From Shewanella algicola (GTDB taxonomy: Bacteria > Pseudomonadota > Gammaproteobacteria > Enterobacterales > Shewanellaceae): a stretch of 51,662 nt of DNA. Location: positions 1 to 51,662 of the forward strand of contig NZ_BMQI01000034.1 in assembly GCF_014648035.1 (NCBI RefSeq), given 5' to 3'. Shown here in pieces: positions 1 through 7,788 of the stretch (within the stretch, counting starts at the first letter, position 1; every line of letters begins with the position of its first letter). Both the position numbers and the translations under genes were made by a program. The notes under the pieces are model-generated. The model saw only the letters and a list, made by a program, of their open reading frames with translations. It searched no databases and was not told where the DNA came from.

Positions 1-161
1 TGTAGCATTACTAAAATTAGGCCAACAGGCCAGTATCAAGCAAATCTAATCTAGGCATGCGAAGCAAGCTTTGGGGCATAAACGAGCTGGAGTAGTAATC
101 TCGAAGATGTTTATACAACTCTTTATTTCAAAGAACTATGTATGCTATTTGTAGTAAAAAG

Positions 162-235
162 TGGTAAACGAGGCCGGACGGCTCTTTATCGAAAGAATGG
201 CACGCCTGATTTTCAACCAGAGCGCGAGGGATTTT
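162..235 (-). pseudogene. decayed 3'-part copy of tRNA-Leu
   Basis: Bases 162-179 match the 3' end of the intact tRNA-Leu at 333-350 in 16 of 18 positions, including the encoded CCA. Next comes about 12 inserted bases in the T-arm region, then a 7/7 match (GGCACGC), further unrelated bases, and a 12/12 match at 224-235 to the anticodon 3' stem and variable-arm region. The 5' half is missing, so it cannot fold as a tRNA. It lies downstream of the tRNA operon terminator in the direction of tRNA transcription. It may be a remnant of a tandem tRNA duplication or of an old integration at the tRNA 3' end. Confidence 0.6.
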
Positions 236-271
236 GCTTTTGCCTTAACAATAAATCTAAATTGCAGACGT

Positions 272-304
272 AAAAAAGCCCCAACTAATGTTGAGGCTTT
301 TTTA
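272..304 (-). terminator. terminator of the tRNA operon
   Basis: The hairpin pairs 272-280 and 282-285 with 290-293 and 295-303 around a TAAT loop, with one internal mismatch. Read on the minus strand it ends in a run of six T. It sits just past the 3' end of tRNA-Leu. Confidence 0.8.
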
Positions 305-332
305 CACCACTCTCTATTACTAGAGATTATAA

Positions 333-418
333 TGGTACCCGAGGCCGGACTTGAACCGGCACGCTTATTCAGCGAGGGATTTTAAATCCCTTGTGTCTAC
401 CGATTCCACCACTCGGGC
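333..418 (-). tRNA. tRNA-Leu (anticodon UAA)
   Basis: This is an 86-nt class II tRNA with a long variable arm. The acceptor stem is GCCCGAG/CTCGGGT followed by A and an encoded CCA. The anticodon loop reads TTTAAAA between AGGGA and TCCCT, giving UAA, and the T arm contains GGTTCAAGTCC. It is the last gene of a three-tRNA minus-strand cluster and is followed by a terminator. A broken partial copy lies about 100 bases further on. Confidence 0.97.
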
Positions 419-467
419 AAAGTGTTGTTTTAACCGTTACAAATAGTAACCATTAAACGCAATTTTG

Positions 468-541
468 TGGAGGCGCGACCCGGAGTCGAACCGAGATCGA
501 CGGATTTGCAATCCGCAGCATAGCCATTCTGCCATCGCGCC
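468..541 (-). tRNA. tRNA-Cys (anticodon GCA)
   Basis: This is a 74-nt tRNA with the acceptor stem GGCGCGA/TCGCGCC, discriminator T (the U73 typical of tRNA-Cys) and encoded CCA. The anticodon loop TTGCAAA gives GCA. It lies between tRNA-Gly and tRNA-Leu, 49 bases before the latter, and the Gly-Cys-Leu order is common in gammaproteobacteria. Confidence 0.97.
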
Positions 542-581
542 ATGCTTTCCAAAATCAAATCCATCGGAGAAGATAAGAAAT

Positions 582-657
582 TGGAGCGACATATCGGGTT
601 CGAACCGATGACCTATACCTTGGCAAGGTATCGCTCTACCAACTGAGCTAATGTCGC
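582..657 (-). tRNA. tRNA-Gly (anticodon GCC)
   Basis: This is a 76-nt tRNA that begins GCGACAT on the minus strand and ends with encoded CCA. The D arm is TAGCTCAGTTGGTAGAGC, the anticodon loop CTTGCCA gives GCC, and the T arm contains GGTTCGAACCC. It is the first intact tRNA of the cluster. A broken copy of its 5' half plus leader lies directly upstream at 697-754. Confidence 0.97.
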
Positions 658-696
658 ATTTTCAATCTTTACAAACGCTTTATTAAATCCACAAGA

Positions 697-754
697 AAGG
701 TATCATCTTTCAACCTGTCCAACTGAGCTAATATCGCATTTTCAATTATTACAA
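697..754 (-). pseudogene. broken 5'-half copy of tRNA-Gly with its leader
   Basis: Bases 721-754 match 641-674, which is the 5' end of tRNA-Gly plus its upstream leader, in 31 of 34 positions. The preceding AAGGTATC also matches the anticodon stem side of tRNA-Gly. The T arm and acceptor 3' strand are absent. Because the copy includes the non-tRNA leader, it looks like a tandem duplication of the gene unit rather than an integrase attachment site. It would be transcribed ahead of the intact tRNA-Gly. Confidence 0.65.
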
Positions 755-786
755 CCTGAGGATGTTTCCCCTGACTGCGGAATGGC

Positions 787-814
787 ATTCTACCGATTTG
801 ATCTGGATAGTCAA
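787..814 (-). promoter_or_regulatory. candidate sigma-70 promoter for the tRNA cluster
   Basis: On the minus strand there is a -35 TTGACT (814-809), a 16-bp spacer and a -10 TAGAAT (792-787), followed by a C-rich discriminator. It lies upstream of the broken tRNA-Gly copy. It was found by eye only. Confidence 0.4.
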
Positions 815-970
815 TCAATAACAACAGTATTATTGCAACAAAATGACTGTTTGATGCATAAATCATCATTGTGCTGATTATTTGATAATTTAACACAAAT
901 TATCGTCACTAATAACTCAATCAATAATGCGTAAACTACATTATTTGAAAGTGCTAAAAGGCATAATATA

Positions 971-996
971 AAAAGCACCTCATTTGAGGTGCTTTT
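971..996 (-). terminator. terminator downstream of gapB
   Basis: This is a perfect inverted repeat, AAAAGCACCTCA facing TGAGGTGCTTTT with a two-base centre. Both strands end in a T run. It is placed 45 bases past the gapB stop. Confidence 0.8.
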
Positions 997-1040
997 ACTA
1001 TCTAAACTTTATTAGTTAGCCGGCAGCTAACTAAACTGAC

Positions 1041-2477
1041 TTAAGCATTTGGCAAAGATAATGTGGTTAATCCTAACATTTTTTGCATCACACCAACAAC
1101 TTGACAGCTGTAACCAAACTCGTTGTCGTACCAGACATATAATATGGCACGCTTGCCTTCTGCAATGGTCGCCTGCGAGTCAACAACACCAGCATAACGT
1201 GAACCCACTAAGTCACTTGATACAATCTCTGTTGACTCGGTAAAGTCGATTTGATTTTGTAAACAAGACTGTAGAGCGATGTCTTTAAGGTATTCGTTTA
1301 ACTCGTCACGGTTGGTTTCAGCGTTCAAATTAACACTGATAATCGCCATTGATACATTAGGCGTTGGTACACGGATAGCATTACCGGTTAACTTACCTTG
1401 TAAAACAGGTAGCGCTTTAGCTACTGCTTTGGCGGCACCCGTTTCTGTAATAACCATATTTAATGGCGCACTACGACCACGACGCTCAGCACTGTGATAG
1501 TTATCGATTAAGTTTTGATCGTTGGTATACGAGTGAATCGTTTCAACGTGACCATTTTCAATACCGTACTTATCGTTAACAGCTTTTAGTACTGGGGTAA
1601 TGGCATTAGTGGTACAACTTGCCGCCGATACAATGGTGTCTTCGTCTAAAATATCATTTTCGTTAACGCCGTAGACCACATTCTTAATTGCGCCTTTAGC
1701 TGGGGCTGTTAGCAATACTTTGCTTGCGCCAGGGCTTTTAAGGTGTAGGCCTAAGCCGTCTTCATCTTTCCAAATGCCAGTATTATCAACAACTAATGCG
1801 TTGTTGATACCGTATTGAGTGTAATCAACTTGGTCTGGAGAGTTGGCATAAATGATTTGAATATACGTACCGTTTGCGATGATGGCGTTATTTTCTTCAT
1901 CAACTTCAACTGAGCCGTTGAACGGACCATGTACTGAGTCACGGCGTAATAAACTGGCACGCTTTTCTAAATCACCTTTTTTACCGCCACGTAATACAAT
2001 GGCACGTAAACGCATTTTATTGCTTTTACCTGTACGTTCAATCAATAAACGGGCAAGTAGACGACCAATACGACCAAAACCATAAAGTACAACATCGCGT
2101 GCAGGAGTATCATCACCATGGTTGACAGCAGGTGCTAATGCATCTGCCATGTAAGCTTCAATACCGCTTGCGTCCTTGTTGTTACGCCAGTAGTTGATCG
2201 CCAACTTACCGATATCCACTCGACAATGCTTAATTGCTAATTTGCTAAGGGCTTCAACAAATGGGAAACTTTCGCGAAGGCGTAACTTTTCACCAACATG
2301 ACGACGTACTAAACGGTGTGACTTAATGATTTCGATGGTTGATGCGTTTAATAATGGCTTTCCATAAACCATTACTTCAACACCTTGGTTACGATACAAT
2401 TTACCGAGCAATGGTTGCATTGCTTCAGCCATTTCGAAACGTTCTTGCCAGCTTTGTAAATGTTTATCTGCGCTCAT
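1041..2477 (-). CDS. gapB: glyceraldehyde-3-phosphate dehydrogenase, long gapB type
   Basis: This is an NAD(P)-dependent GAPDH of 478 residues, against about 335 for ordinary GAPDH. The extra length is an N-terminal region of about 127 residues with no motif I recognise. The GAPDH domain begins at GFGRIGR (133-139, dinucleotide-binding loop). The catalytic Cys is C288 in SCTTN, and the catalytic His is about 315 in THIS-like context TIHSYTNDQ. The C-terminus has the expected WYDNEFGYS. The start is an ATG with AAGGA seven bases upstream. It is transcribed away from the lipoprotein gene and gapA. Shewanella and Vibrio carry this long paralogue. A gluconeogenic or redox-specialised role is an inference; cofactor preference cannot be read safely here. 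Confidence 0.9.
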   Translation of the reverse strand: MSADKHLQSWQERFEMAEAMQPLLGKLYRNQGVEVMVYGKPLLNASTIEIIKSHRLVRRHVGEKLRLRESFPFVEALSKLAIKHCRVDIGKLAINYWRNNKDASGIEAYMADALAPAVNHGDDTPARDVVLYGFGRIGRLLARLLIERTGKSNKMRLRAIVLRGGKKGDLEKRASLLRRDSVHGPFNGSVEVDEENNAIIANGTYIQIIYANSPDQVDYTQYGINNALVVDNTGIWKDEDGLGLHLKSPGASKVLLTAPAKGAIKNVVYGVNENDILDEDTIVSAASCTTNAITPVLKAVNDKYGIENGHVETIHSYTNDQNLIDNYHSAERRGRSAPLNMVITETGAAKAVAKALPVLQGKLTGNAIRVPTPNVSMAIISVNLNAETNRDELNEYLKDIALQSCLQNQIDFTESTEIVSSDLVGSRYAGVVDSQATIAEGKRAILYVWYDNEFGYSCQVVGVMQKMLGLTTLSLPNA

Positions 2478-2640
2478 GTAGGGATCCTTTATCTCACTTT
2501 TCCAGTTTTTTTAACAGAAAGGTTTGAGTAACAAAAAGAAAAGACCAATAATAAGTTTATTGTATGGGCAAAGCCCTCTTGGTCGGCGACATTGTAATGA
2601 AATATTAGCAATTTCGCCAGTAACAAATTTTCGCTAAACG

Positions 2641-2655
2641 TGTAATTTTATTAGA
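2641..2655. promoter_or_regulatory. HexR-like operator
   Basis: The 15-mer TGTAATTTTATTAGA differs at one position from the palindrome I recall for HexR in Shewanella (TGTAATwwwATTACA). HexR controls central carbon genes, including gap genes, in these bacteria. The site lies 24 bases before the lipoprotein start and about 165 bases before gapB. A second half-site, TGTAAT, lies at 2593. Regulation is inferred from the motif and the target genes. Confidence 0.6.
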
Positions 2656-2678
2656 CAATTTAACTCTCGGAGACAATT

Positions 2679-3509
2679 TTGAGTCGAAATTTTGTATTAA
2701 TTACATCATTTATTGCTATGGGGGCTATATTTGGTCTTTTTGGCTGCAATAATGACCGTAATAGCGACCTGATTTGTAAAAATAATCCTGAACTTTGTGC
2801 AGATTTGCACAAAGATAGTTGGTGTAGGTTTGAAAAAGGTGATCTTATTCGCCATCGATACCTATTAAAGCAAACGCCTGAGCCCAGTGGTAAACAACTT
2901 TATCAACAATTAATCTACCTTGAAGACTATAGTCATTGCATTGAACTTGCCGCTGGCGTCAAACATAAGCTCAATACCGATCGTACCCGAGACCGTGAGC
3001 GGGCTTTTGCGGTAAGCACACAAACATTAGCAGAGTTACAAGAGTTTACTCGCACGAACAATGATGTTTATTTAGCGTTTTATCGCTGGATGCGTTTTAA
3101 TGACCCAGCAGGCTTAGCAATCGTTGAACAACACTATCAGCAAGGTCAATTAACTGACCCAGACATGATTAGCCAACTTGCTGCTCACTATGTCCGTTCG
3201 TCACCAGATAATGCAAAAAGCTTGTATTTACATCTTTTAGGCACAACCGACTCAGGCCAAATTAACCCCGACTGGTTTTTAGCCCTCGCCTCAATTTATC
3301 GGCATCAACAAAATCCTGAAAAAGAATACCTGTTAACACGGGCTTATTTATTGCTGAGCTTACAACATGCTGATGAAGCTCAATTGTTGGCTATGGTTCA
3401 TGGCAACCAACAATTAGCCCAAATATTAGATTCACAAGCCTCTGAACTGGTGGCGGCGGTAGCGAGTGAACGATTTGCTGGTAGTGAAAGTGAAATGTTG
3501 CTGAAATAA
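2679..3509 (+). CDS. predicted lipoprotein, probably DUF2989 family
   Basis: This is a 276-residue protein with a lipoprotein signal: a hydrophobic segment at 5-20 followed by lipobox LFGC, so C23 would be lipidated. After it comes an NPELC segment near residue 37, which fits DUF2989 proteins of Vibrio and Shewanella. The rest is charged and helical in character, with tetratricopeptide-like stretches such as NPDWFLALASIYRHQQNPEKE but no clear enzyme motif. The start is TTG, supported by CGGAG nine bases upstream; no ATG nearby would keep the signal peptide. It sits between the divergent gapB and the co-oriented gapA, and it shares the HexR-like site region. Its function is unknown. Confidence 0.7.
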   Translation: MSRNFVLITSFIAMGAIFGLFGCNNDRNSDLICKNNPELCADLHKDSWCRFEKGDLIRHRYLLKQTPEPSGKQLYQQLIYLEDYSHCIELAAGVKHKLNTDRTRDRERAFAVSTQTLAELQEFTRTNNDVYLAFYRWMRFNDPAGLAIVEQHYQQGQLTDPDMISQLAAHYVRSSPDNAKSLYLHLLGTTDSGQINPDWFLALASIYRHQQNPEKEYLLTRAYLLLSLQHADEAQLLAMVHGNQQLAQILDSQASELVAAVASERFAGSESEMLLK

Positions 3510-3659
3510 ACTACGATCATGCTATCTCAATCGCATAATGAATTAATGGATGATATATGCCAACTTACAAAACTGTGCTTAAATTATCTTCAAAACGTGC
3601 TAAATGTAAAAAAAATACGAAAATTATCACCCTAAATTGCCCTTTTGGGGTAATTTCAC

Positions 3660-3687
3660 TTGACCATTACGGTTAATTTGGTAATTT
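3660..3687 (+). promoter_or_regulatory. candidate promoter of gapA
   Basis: There is a -35 TTGACC (3660-3665), a 16-bp spacer and a -10 TAATTT (3682-3687), 55 bases before the gapA ATG. The segment is flanked by several GTAAT/ATTAC half-motifs. An imperfect stem with a TTTT loop at about 3633-3655 precedes it and might attenuate read-through from the lipoprotein gene. Confidence 0.45.
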
Positions 3688-3742
3688 TACAACTAGGCGA
3701 TCAACATGCCACCAAATTATTTTATCACTTGAGGGATATGAG

Positions 3743-4753
3743 ATGACTATCCGTGTTGCTATTAACGGCTATGGCCGTATCGGAAGAAATGTTTTACGCG
3801 CACTTTATGAAAGCGAAAAAGATTACCCAATCGAAATTGTTGCGGTAAACGATTTAGGTGACGCATCAATCAACGCACATTTAACCAAGTACGATTCTGT
3901 ACATGGACGCTTCAACGCAAAAGTTGATCACGATGATGAAGCCATTTATGTCAATGGCGACAAAATCTTAACGTTCCAAGAACGTGACCCATCAAAGTTG
4001 CCTTGGGCAGAGTTAAACGTTGACGTAGTGTACGAATGTACCGGAATTTTCACATCTAAGGCAGCGGTACAACCTCACTTAGATGCTGGCGCAAAGAAAG
4101 TGATCATTTCTGCACCGGGTAAAAACGTCGACGCTACCGTTGTTTACGGTGTTAACCAAGACGTCTTAACTGCAGACATGACTGTGATTTCAAATGCTTC
4201 ATGTACCACTAACTGTTTAGCACCTGTGGCTAAGCCGTTAAGTGATGCTGTGGGTATTGAATCAGGTTTAATGACTACGATTCATGCTTATACTAACGAT
4301 CAACGTTTATCAGATGTATATCACACTGATTTACGTCGTGCTCGTGCTGCGGCAATGTCAATGATCCCTACACAAACAGGTGCTGCTGCAGCTGTAGGCT
4401 TAGTCGTTCCTGAGCTACAAGGTAAGTTTGACGGTTTAGCAGTTCGTGTACCGACTGTTAACGTATCATTAGTTGACTTAACGTTCTTGGCGTCACGTGA
4501 CACTACCGTTGAAGAAATCAACCAAATTGTGACTGATGCTGCTAAAGCTTCTCCGTTAAATCAAGTATTAGCGATTAACGAAGAGCCGTTGGTGTCTATC
4601 GATTTCAACCACAACCCATTCTCATCTAATTTCGATGCGACACAGACACGTGTTAAAGGTCGTTTAGTGAAAGTAATGGCATGGTATGACAACGAATGGG
4701 GTTTCAGTAACCGCATGTTAGACAACACTGTTGCACTAATGAACGCTAAGTAA
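3743..4753 (+). CDS. gapA: glyceraldehyde-3-phosphate dehydrogenase
   Basis: This is a standard-length GAPDH (336 residues) that oxidises glyceraldehyde 3-phosphate to 1,3-bisphosphoglycerate in glycolysis, in the cytoplasm. It shows NGYGRIGR at 8-15, catalytic C154 in SNASCTTNC, catalytic H181 in HAYTNDQ, and [12 protein letters not shown] near the C-terminus. The TNDQ motif argues for GAPDH rather than erythrose-4-phosphate dehydrogenase (Epd), which it otherwise resembles in several stretches. The start has GAGGGA upstream. Downstream are a stop-proximal hairpin (4751-4769) and a terminator (4791-4817). Confidence 0.95.
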   Translation: MTIRVAINGYGRIGRNVLRALYESEKDYPIEIVAVNDLGDASINAHLTKYDSVHGRFNAKVDHDDEAIYVNGDKILTFQERDPSKLPWAELNVDVVYECTGIFTSKAAVQPHLDAGAKKVIISAPGKNVDATVVYGVNQDVLTADMTVISNASCTTNCLAPVAKPLSDAVGIESGLMTTIHAYTNDQRLSDVYHTDLRRARAAAMSMIPTQTGAAAAVGLVVPELQGKFDGLAVRVPTVNVSLVDLTFLASRDTTVEEINQIVTDAAKASPLNQVLAINEEPLVSIDFNHNPFSSNFDATQTRVKGRLVKVMAWYDNEWGFSNRMLDNTVALMNAK

Positions 4754-4769
4754 TCTACCTTGTAGATTA
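4751..4769 (+). other. perfect hairpin at the gapA stop codon
   Basis: TAATCTAC and GTAGATTA form an 8-bp perfect stem with a CTT loop, beginning inside the stop codon. There is no T tract, so it is not itself a terminator. It could protect the mRNA 3' end. Confidence 0.5.
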
Positions 4770-4790
4770 GCTAGTTGAATTTAGCTTAAG

Positions 4791-4817
4791 AGCCTCGCAT
4801 TGATGCGGGGCTTTTTG
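4791..4817 (+). terminator. terminator of gapA
   Basis: AGCCTCGCA pairs with TGCGGGGCT (one T-G wobble) around a short loop and is followed by TTTTT. Confidence 0.85.
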
Positions 4818-4893
4818 TTACTTGCAGCAAATCATTTTAGTCTTATTCAATACGTCCTGTGTTCATTAACGTCTCAGCCCCAACTCCTAAGAA

Positions 4894-4930
4894 ATACCAT
4901 TGCGCATTAATAAGTGACGCGCAATGGTAT
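4894..4930. repeat. 12-bp perfect inverted repeat
   Basis: ATACCATTGCGC (4894-4905) faces GCGCAATGGTAT (4919-4930) across a 13-base loop, in the convergent space between gapA and nadA. It is neither of the two terminators there and has no T tract. It may be an intergenic repeat unit or an mRNA 3' stabiliser. Confidence 0.6.
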
Positions 4931-4945
4931 AAGTAAAGCCAGTGC

Positions 4946-4976
4946 ATAAAAAAGCCGACAACATGTCGGCTCTTTT
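4946..4976 (-). terminator. terminator of nadA
   Basis: AGCCGACA (4953-4960) and TGTCGGCT (4964-4971) form an 8-bp stem with a 3-base loop. On the minus strand six T follow. Confidence 0.85.
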
Positions 4977-5004
4977 ACAATAACTAACCTAAGCTAAATG
5001 TTGA

Positions 5005-6072
5005 TTAAGCATTGCCCTTCACTTTCATGTTTAACTCTTTGGCAAAATCAAGCATGCGTGTCAGTGGGATAAGCGCCTTAATGCGTAGCTCATCATCAAC
5101 AAAGATTTCATGATTGGTTTTATCACTATTGATCAATGACTGTTCAATGGCTTGTAAACCGTTCATCGCCATCCATGGGCAGTGCGCGCAGCTTTTACAC
5201 GTTGCACCGTTGCCGCCAGTAGGCGCTTCAAGCAGTGTTTTACCCGGCGCCGCTTGTTGCATTTTGTAAAAAATGCCGCGGTCAGTGGCCACAATAAACG
5301 TATCATTTGCCATTGTTTGCGCTGCTTTAATCAACTGGCTGGTAGAGCCTGCAGCATCAGCAAGTTCAACCACGCTAGCTGGAGATTCGGGGTGAACCAA
5401 AATGGCTGCCGTTGGATGCAGTTTTTTAAGCTCACGTAATGCTTTTGCCTGAAACTCATCATGCACAATACATTCGCCCTGCCACAACAACATATCTGCA
5501 CCAGTTTGTTTATTGATATATGAACCTAGGTGACGGTCTGGAGCCCAAATGATTTTTTTATCTTGGCTGTCTAGGTGTTCTACAATCTCTAAAGCAATAC
5601 TCGAGGTTACCACCCAATCTGCACGCGCTTTTACCGCCGCGGAGGTGTTGGCATAAACAACCACAGTGTGGTCTGGATGAGCATCACAGAAGTCATTGAA
5701 CTCTTCGATAGGACAACCTAAATCTAATGAGCAGGTTGCTTCAAGGGTTGGCATTAAAATGGTTTTTTCTGGACTTAAGATTTTGGCGGTTTCGCCCATA
5801 AACTTAACCCCAGCAACAATCAATTTTTTTGCTGGATGATCACGGCCAAAACGCGCCATTTCTAGCGAGTCAGATACACAGCCGCCCGTCTCTTCTGCTA
5901 AAGCTTGAATTTCAGGATCGGTATAATAATGGGCAACTAACACCGCATTTTGATCAATCAATAGTTGCTTAATTCGTGCTTTATATTGTGCTTTTTCAGC
6001 GTCAGACAACACGGCAGGTTTGGGTGGAAACGGATACTCAATAGTTTCAATTTTAGGTGCCGACAGACTCAT
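5005..6072 (-). CDS. nadA: quinolinate synthase A
   Basis: NadA condenses iminoaspartate with dihydroxyacetone phosphate to quinolinate in de novo NAD synthesis, using an oxygen-labile [4Fe-4S] cluster. At 355 residues it is close to the E. coli enzyme. The three cluster ligands align as C114 (ATCSLDLGC), C201 (QGECIVH) and C298 in the CxxCxxCPWMAMN motif. [11 protein letters not shown] (47-57) and the [14 protein letters not shown] stretch are typical of the family. It is transcribed after the bkd operon on the same strand but separated from it by a terminator at 6123-6152, so it is probably its own unit. No nadB or nadC is in the window. Confidence 0.96.
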   Translation of the reverse strand: MSLSAPKIETIEYPFPPKPAVLSDAEKAQYKARIKQLLIDQNAVLVAHYYTDPEIQALAEETGGCVSDSLEMARFGRDHPAKKLIVAGVKFMGETAKILSPEKTILMPTLEATCSLDLGCPIEEFNDFCDAHPDHTVVVYANTSAAVKARADWVVTSSIALEIVEHLDSQDKKIIWAPDRHLGSYINKQTGADMLLWQGECIVHDEFQAKALRELKKLHPTAAILVHPESPASVVELADAAGSTSQLIKAAQTMANDTFIVATDRGIFYKMQQAAPGKTLLEAPTGGNGATCKSCAHCPWMAMNGLQAIEQSLINSDKTNHEIFVDDELRIKALIPLTRMLDFAKELNMKVKGNA

Positions 6073-6122
6073 ACAGGTTCCAAACTAATGACAATATCAG
6101 AGTATTATACGAAAAAGAGCTT

Positions 6123-6152
6123 AAAAACAAAAGGACGCTTTATGCGTCCTTT
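6123..6152 (-). terminator. terminator of the bkd operon
   Basis: AAAGGACGC (6130-6138) and GCGTCCTTT (6144-6152) form a 9-bp stem. On the minus strand the tail reads TTTTGTTTTT. Confidence 0.8.
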
Positions 6153-6195
6153 AGGTTAAGTTAGTCTAATGTAAACTATCTCATTGCGATTATGC

Positions 6196-7779
6196 TTAAC
6201 GCATTGCTAAAAGCATTTCTTGCGGTTGCTCTAAATAATGTTTCCACAGGTTACAAAAACGAGCAATGGTGCCACCGTCAATCACACGGTGATCGCCAGA
6301 CCAGCTCACTTGCATAATTTTACGCGCTTCAACTTCACCTTTGGCATTAAAACGTGGCAATACCTGTAACTTGCCTAATGCCACAATAGCCACTTCAGGT
6401 TTATTAATAATTGGCGTCGCTATTGTGCCACCTAATGCACCAATATTAGAGATTGAAATCGTACCGTCTTTTAAATCTGCTGGTGATACTCGTCCACTGC
6501 GAGCCGCAGTCGTTAACCGGGTAATATCAGCGGCAATATCTAAAATGGATTTGCTTTGTACATCTTTAACATTGGGTACCAATAAGCCCACTTTTGAATC
6601 AACAGCCATACCAATGTTATGTCGTGATTTATACGTCAGTTCGGTGCAATCTGCATTTACTTGGCTATTCAGTATCGGAAACTCCGTCATAGCAAGTGAC
6701 ATGGCTTTCATAAAGAAAGGCATCATCGTCAGCTTAACTTCATCACTTGAGTGACGTTGTTTCATTTCTTCACGCAAAGCGACTAATTCTGTTAAATCAA
6801 ACTCTTCACAGTAGGTAAAATGTGGAATAGTTGATACAGACTCAACCATCATCTTAGCCATCACCGCTTTAACGCCTTTGATAGGTTCAACGCGATCTGC
6901 GCCAGACTGACTAATGGTAGCCACTTCTGTACTGGTTGGCGTTGCGACACTCGACGTTTTTGCTGGGGAGACAGCAGGTTTAATTGCTAAACCTTGTTGA
7001 TGGCGTTCAATATCTTCTTTATAAACTCGGCCGTTTTTACCACTGCCAGCAACAAGTGCGATATTGATATCAAGTGAGCGAGCCATACGTCGTACCGCTG
7101 GACTGGCTAAAGCCTTGCCTTGTGCCACGGGCTCACCCGTAACAGGCGCACTTTTGCTTGCAGCTTGTTGAACCACTTGCTCTGCCGCTTCAGTCATTGG
7201 CGCGTCTTCACTTTCTACTTGGATAGCGAATAGAGGCGAATGCACTTTAGCAAGTTGGCCTTTACGGTAATGCAATTTTACAATTTTACCGGCTTTCATC
7301 GCGGGTATTTGCACTAACGCTTTGTCGGTCATCACATCTGCAATAGGTTGATCTTCAACCACCATATCGCCTTCTTCAACAAGCCAATCAACTAGTTCAC
7401 ACTCAACAATGCCTTCACCAATATCGGGCAGTAAAAAGTCTTCTATGTTTGAGTGACTCTCGGTGACTATCGCAGTAGTTACAGCTTCAACCACGGGCGT
7501 CACTTCTGCTGTAGGAGTTTGAGCGTGCCCGGTATCATCACTATCCATTTCAACCGCATAAAGTGGTTGATGCACAATGGCAATATCGCCTTTGGCATAA
7601 TATAACTTGGTAATTTTTCCGGCATGGGGCGCTGGAATTTGCACTAACGCTTTATCGGTCATCACATCGGCAATCGGTTGGTCTTCAGTGACAATATCAC
7701 CTTCGCTAACTAACCAATCGACTAATTCACATTCAACCACACCCTCACCGATGTCGGGTAAAATAAAGTCTTTAATCAT
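6196..7779 (-). CDS. bkdB: branched-chain 2-oxo acid dehydrogenase E2 (dihydrolipoyl acyltransferase)
   Basis: This is the E2 core of the complex that converts branched-chain 2-oxo acids to acyl-CoA. It has 527 residues because it has two lipoyl domains, about 1-77 and 111-187, with lipoyl lysines K43 and K153 in MTDKALVQIPA. These are joined by Ala/Pro/Thr-rich linkers to a peripheral-subunit binding domain (about 224-260, SPAVRRMARSLDI) and a catalytic domain carrying HRVIDGG (H497, D501). AGGAG lies six bases before the ATG. It is the third gene of the operon, 9 bases after E1beta. No E3 gene is present, so lipoamide dehydrogenase must come from another locus. Confidence 0.93.
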   Translation of the reverse strand: MIKDFILPDIGEGVVECELVDWLVSEGDIVTEDQPIADVMTDKALVQIPAPHAGKITKLYYAKGDIAIVHQPLYAVEMDSDDTGHAQTPTAEVTPVVEAVTTAIVTESHSNIEDFLLPDIGEGIVECELVDWLVEEGDMVVEDQPIADVMTDKALVQIPAMKAGKIVKLHYRKGQLAKVHSPLFAIQVESEDAPMTEAAEQVVQQAASKSAPVTGEPVAQGKALASPAVRRMARSLDINIALVAGSGKNGRVYKEDIERHQQGLAIKPAVSPAKTSSVATPTSTEVATISQSGADRVEPIKGVKAVMAKMMVESVSTIPHFTYCEEFDLTELVALREEMKQRHSSDEVKLTMMPFFMKAMSLAMTEFPILNSQVNADCTELTYKSRHNIGMAVDSKVGLLVPNVKDVQSKSILDIAADITRLTTAARSGRVSPADLKDGTISISNIGALGGTIATPIINKPEVAIVALGKLQVLPRFNAKGEVEARKIMQVSWSGDHRVIDGGTIARFCNLWKHYLEQPQEMLLAMR

Positions 7780-7788
7780 ATCTTACTC

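Larger units (their letters stand above)
1..332. other. gene-free left edge
   Basis: There is no credible protein gene here. Bases 162-235 hold a decayed tRNA-Leu fragment and 272-304 hold a terminator, both listed separately. In bases 1-161 I see no structure I can name. A short open frame at 161-385 runs antisense through the tRNA-Leu gene and is not a gene. Confidence 0.7.
658..1040. other. gene-free region upstream of the tRNA cluster
   Basis: This holds a broken tRNA-Gly 5' half (697-754), a candidate tRNA promoter (787-814, minus) and the gapB terminator (971-996). A 75-codon frame at 669-896 overlaps the broken tRNA and shows no family resemblance or ribosome-binding site, so I do not call it. 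I see nothing else. Confidence 0.6.

Noticed and set aside
669..896. 75-codon open frame on the minus strand
   Set aside because: It overlaps the broken tRNA-Gly copy and the candidate promoter, with no ribosome-binding site and no family resemblance.
3633..3655. Imperfect hairpin before gapA as a terminator of the lipoprotein gene
   Set aside because: The stem is broken by a mismatch and there is no T tract; it could equally be part of the promoter region.
3670..3692. Second HexR site upstream of gapA
   Set aside because: GTAATTTTAC is a short palindrome but the spacing does not match TGTAATwwwATTACA.
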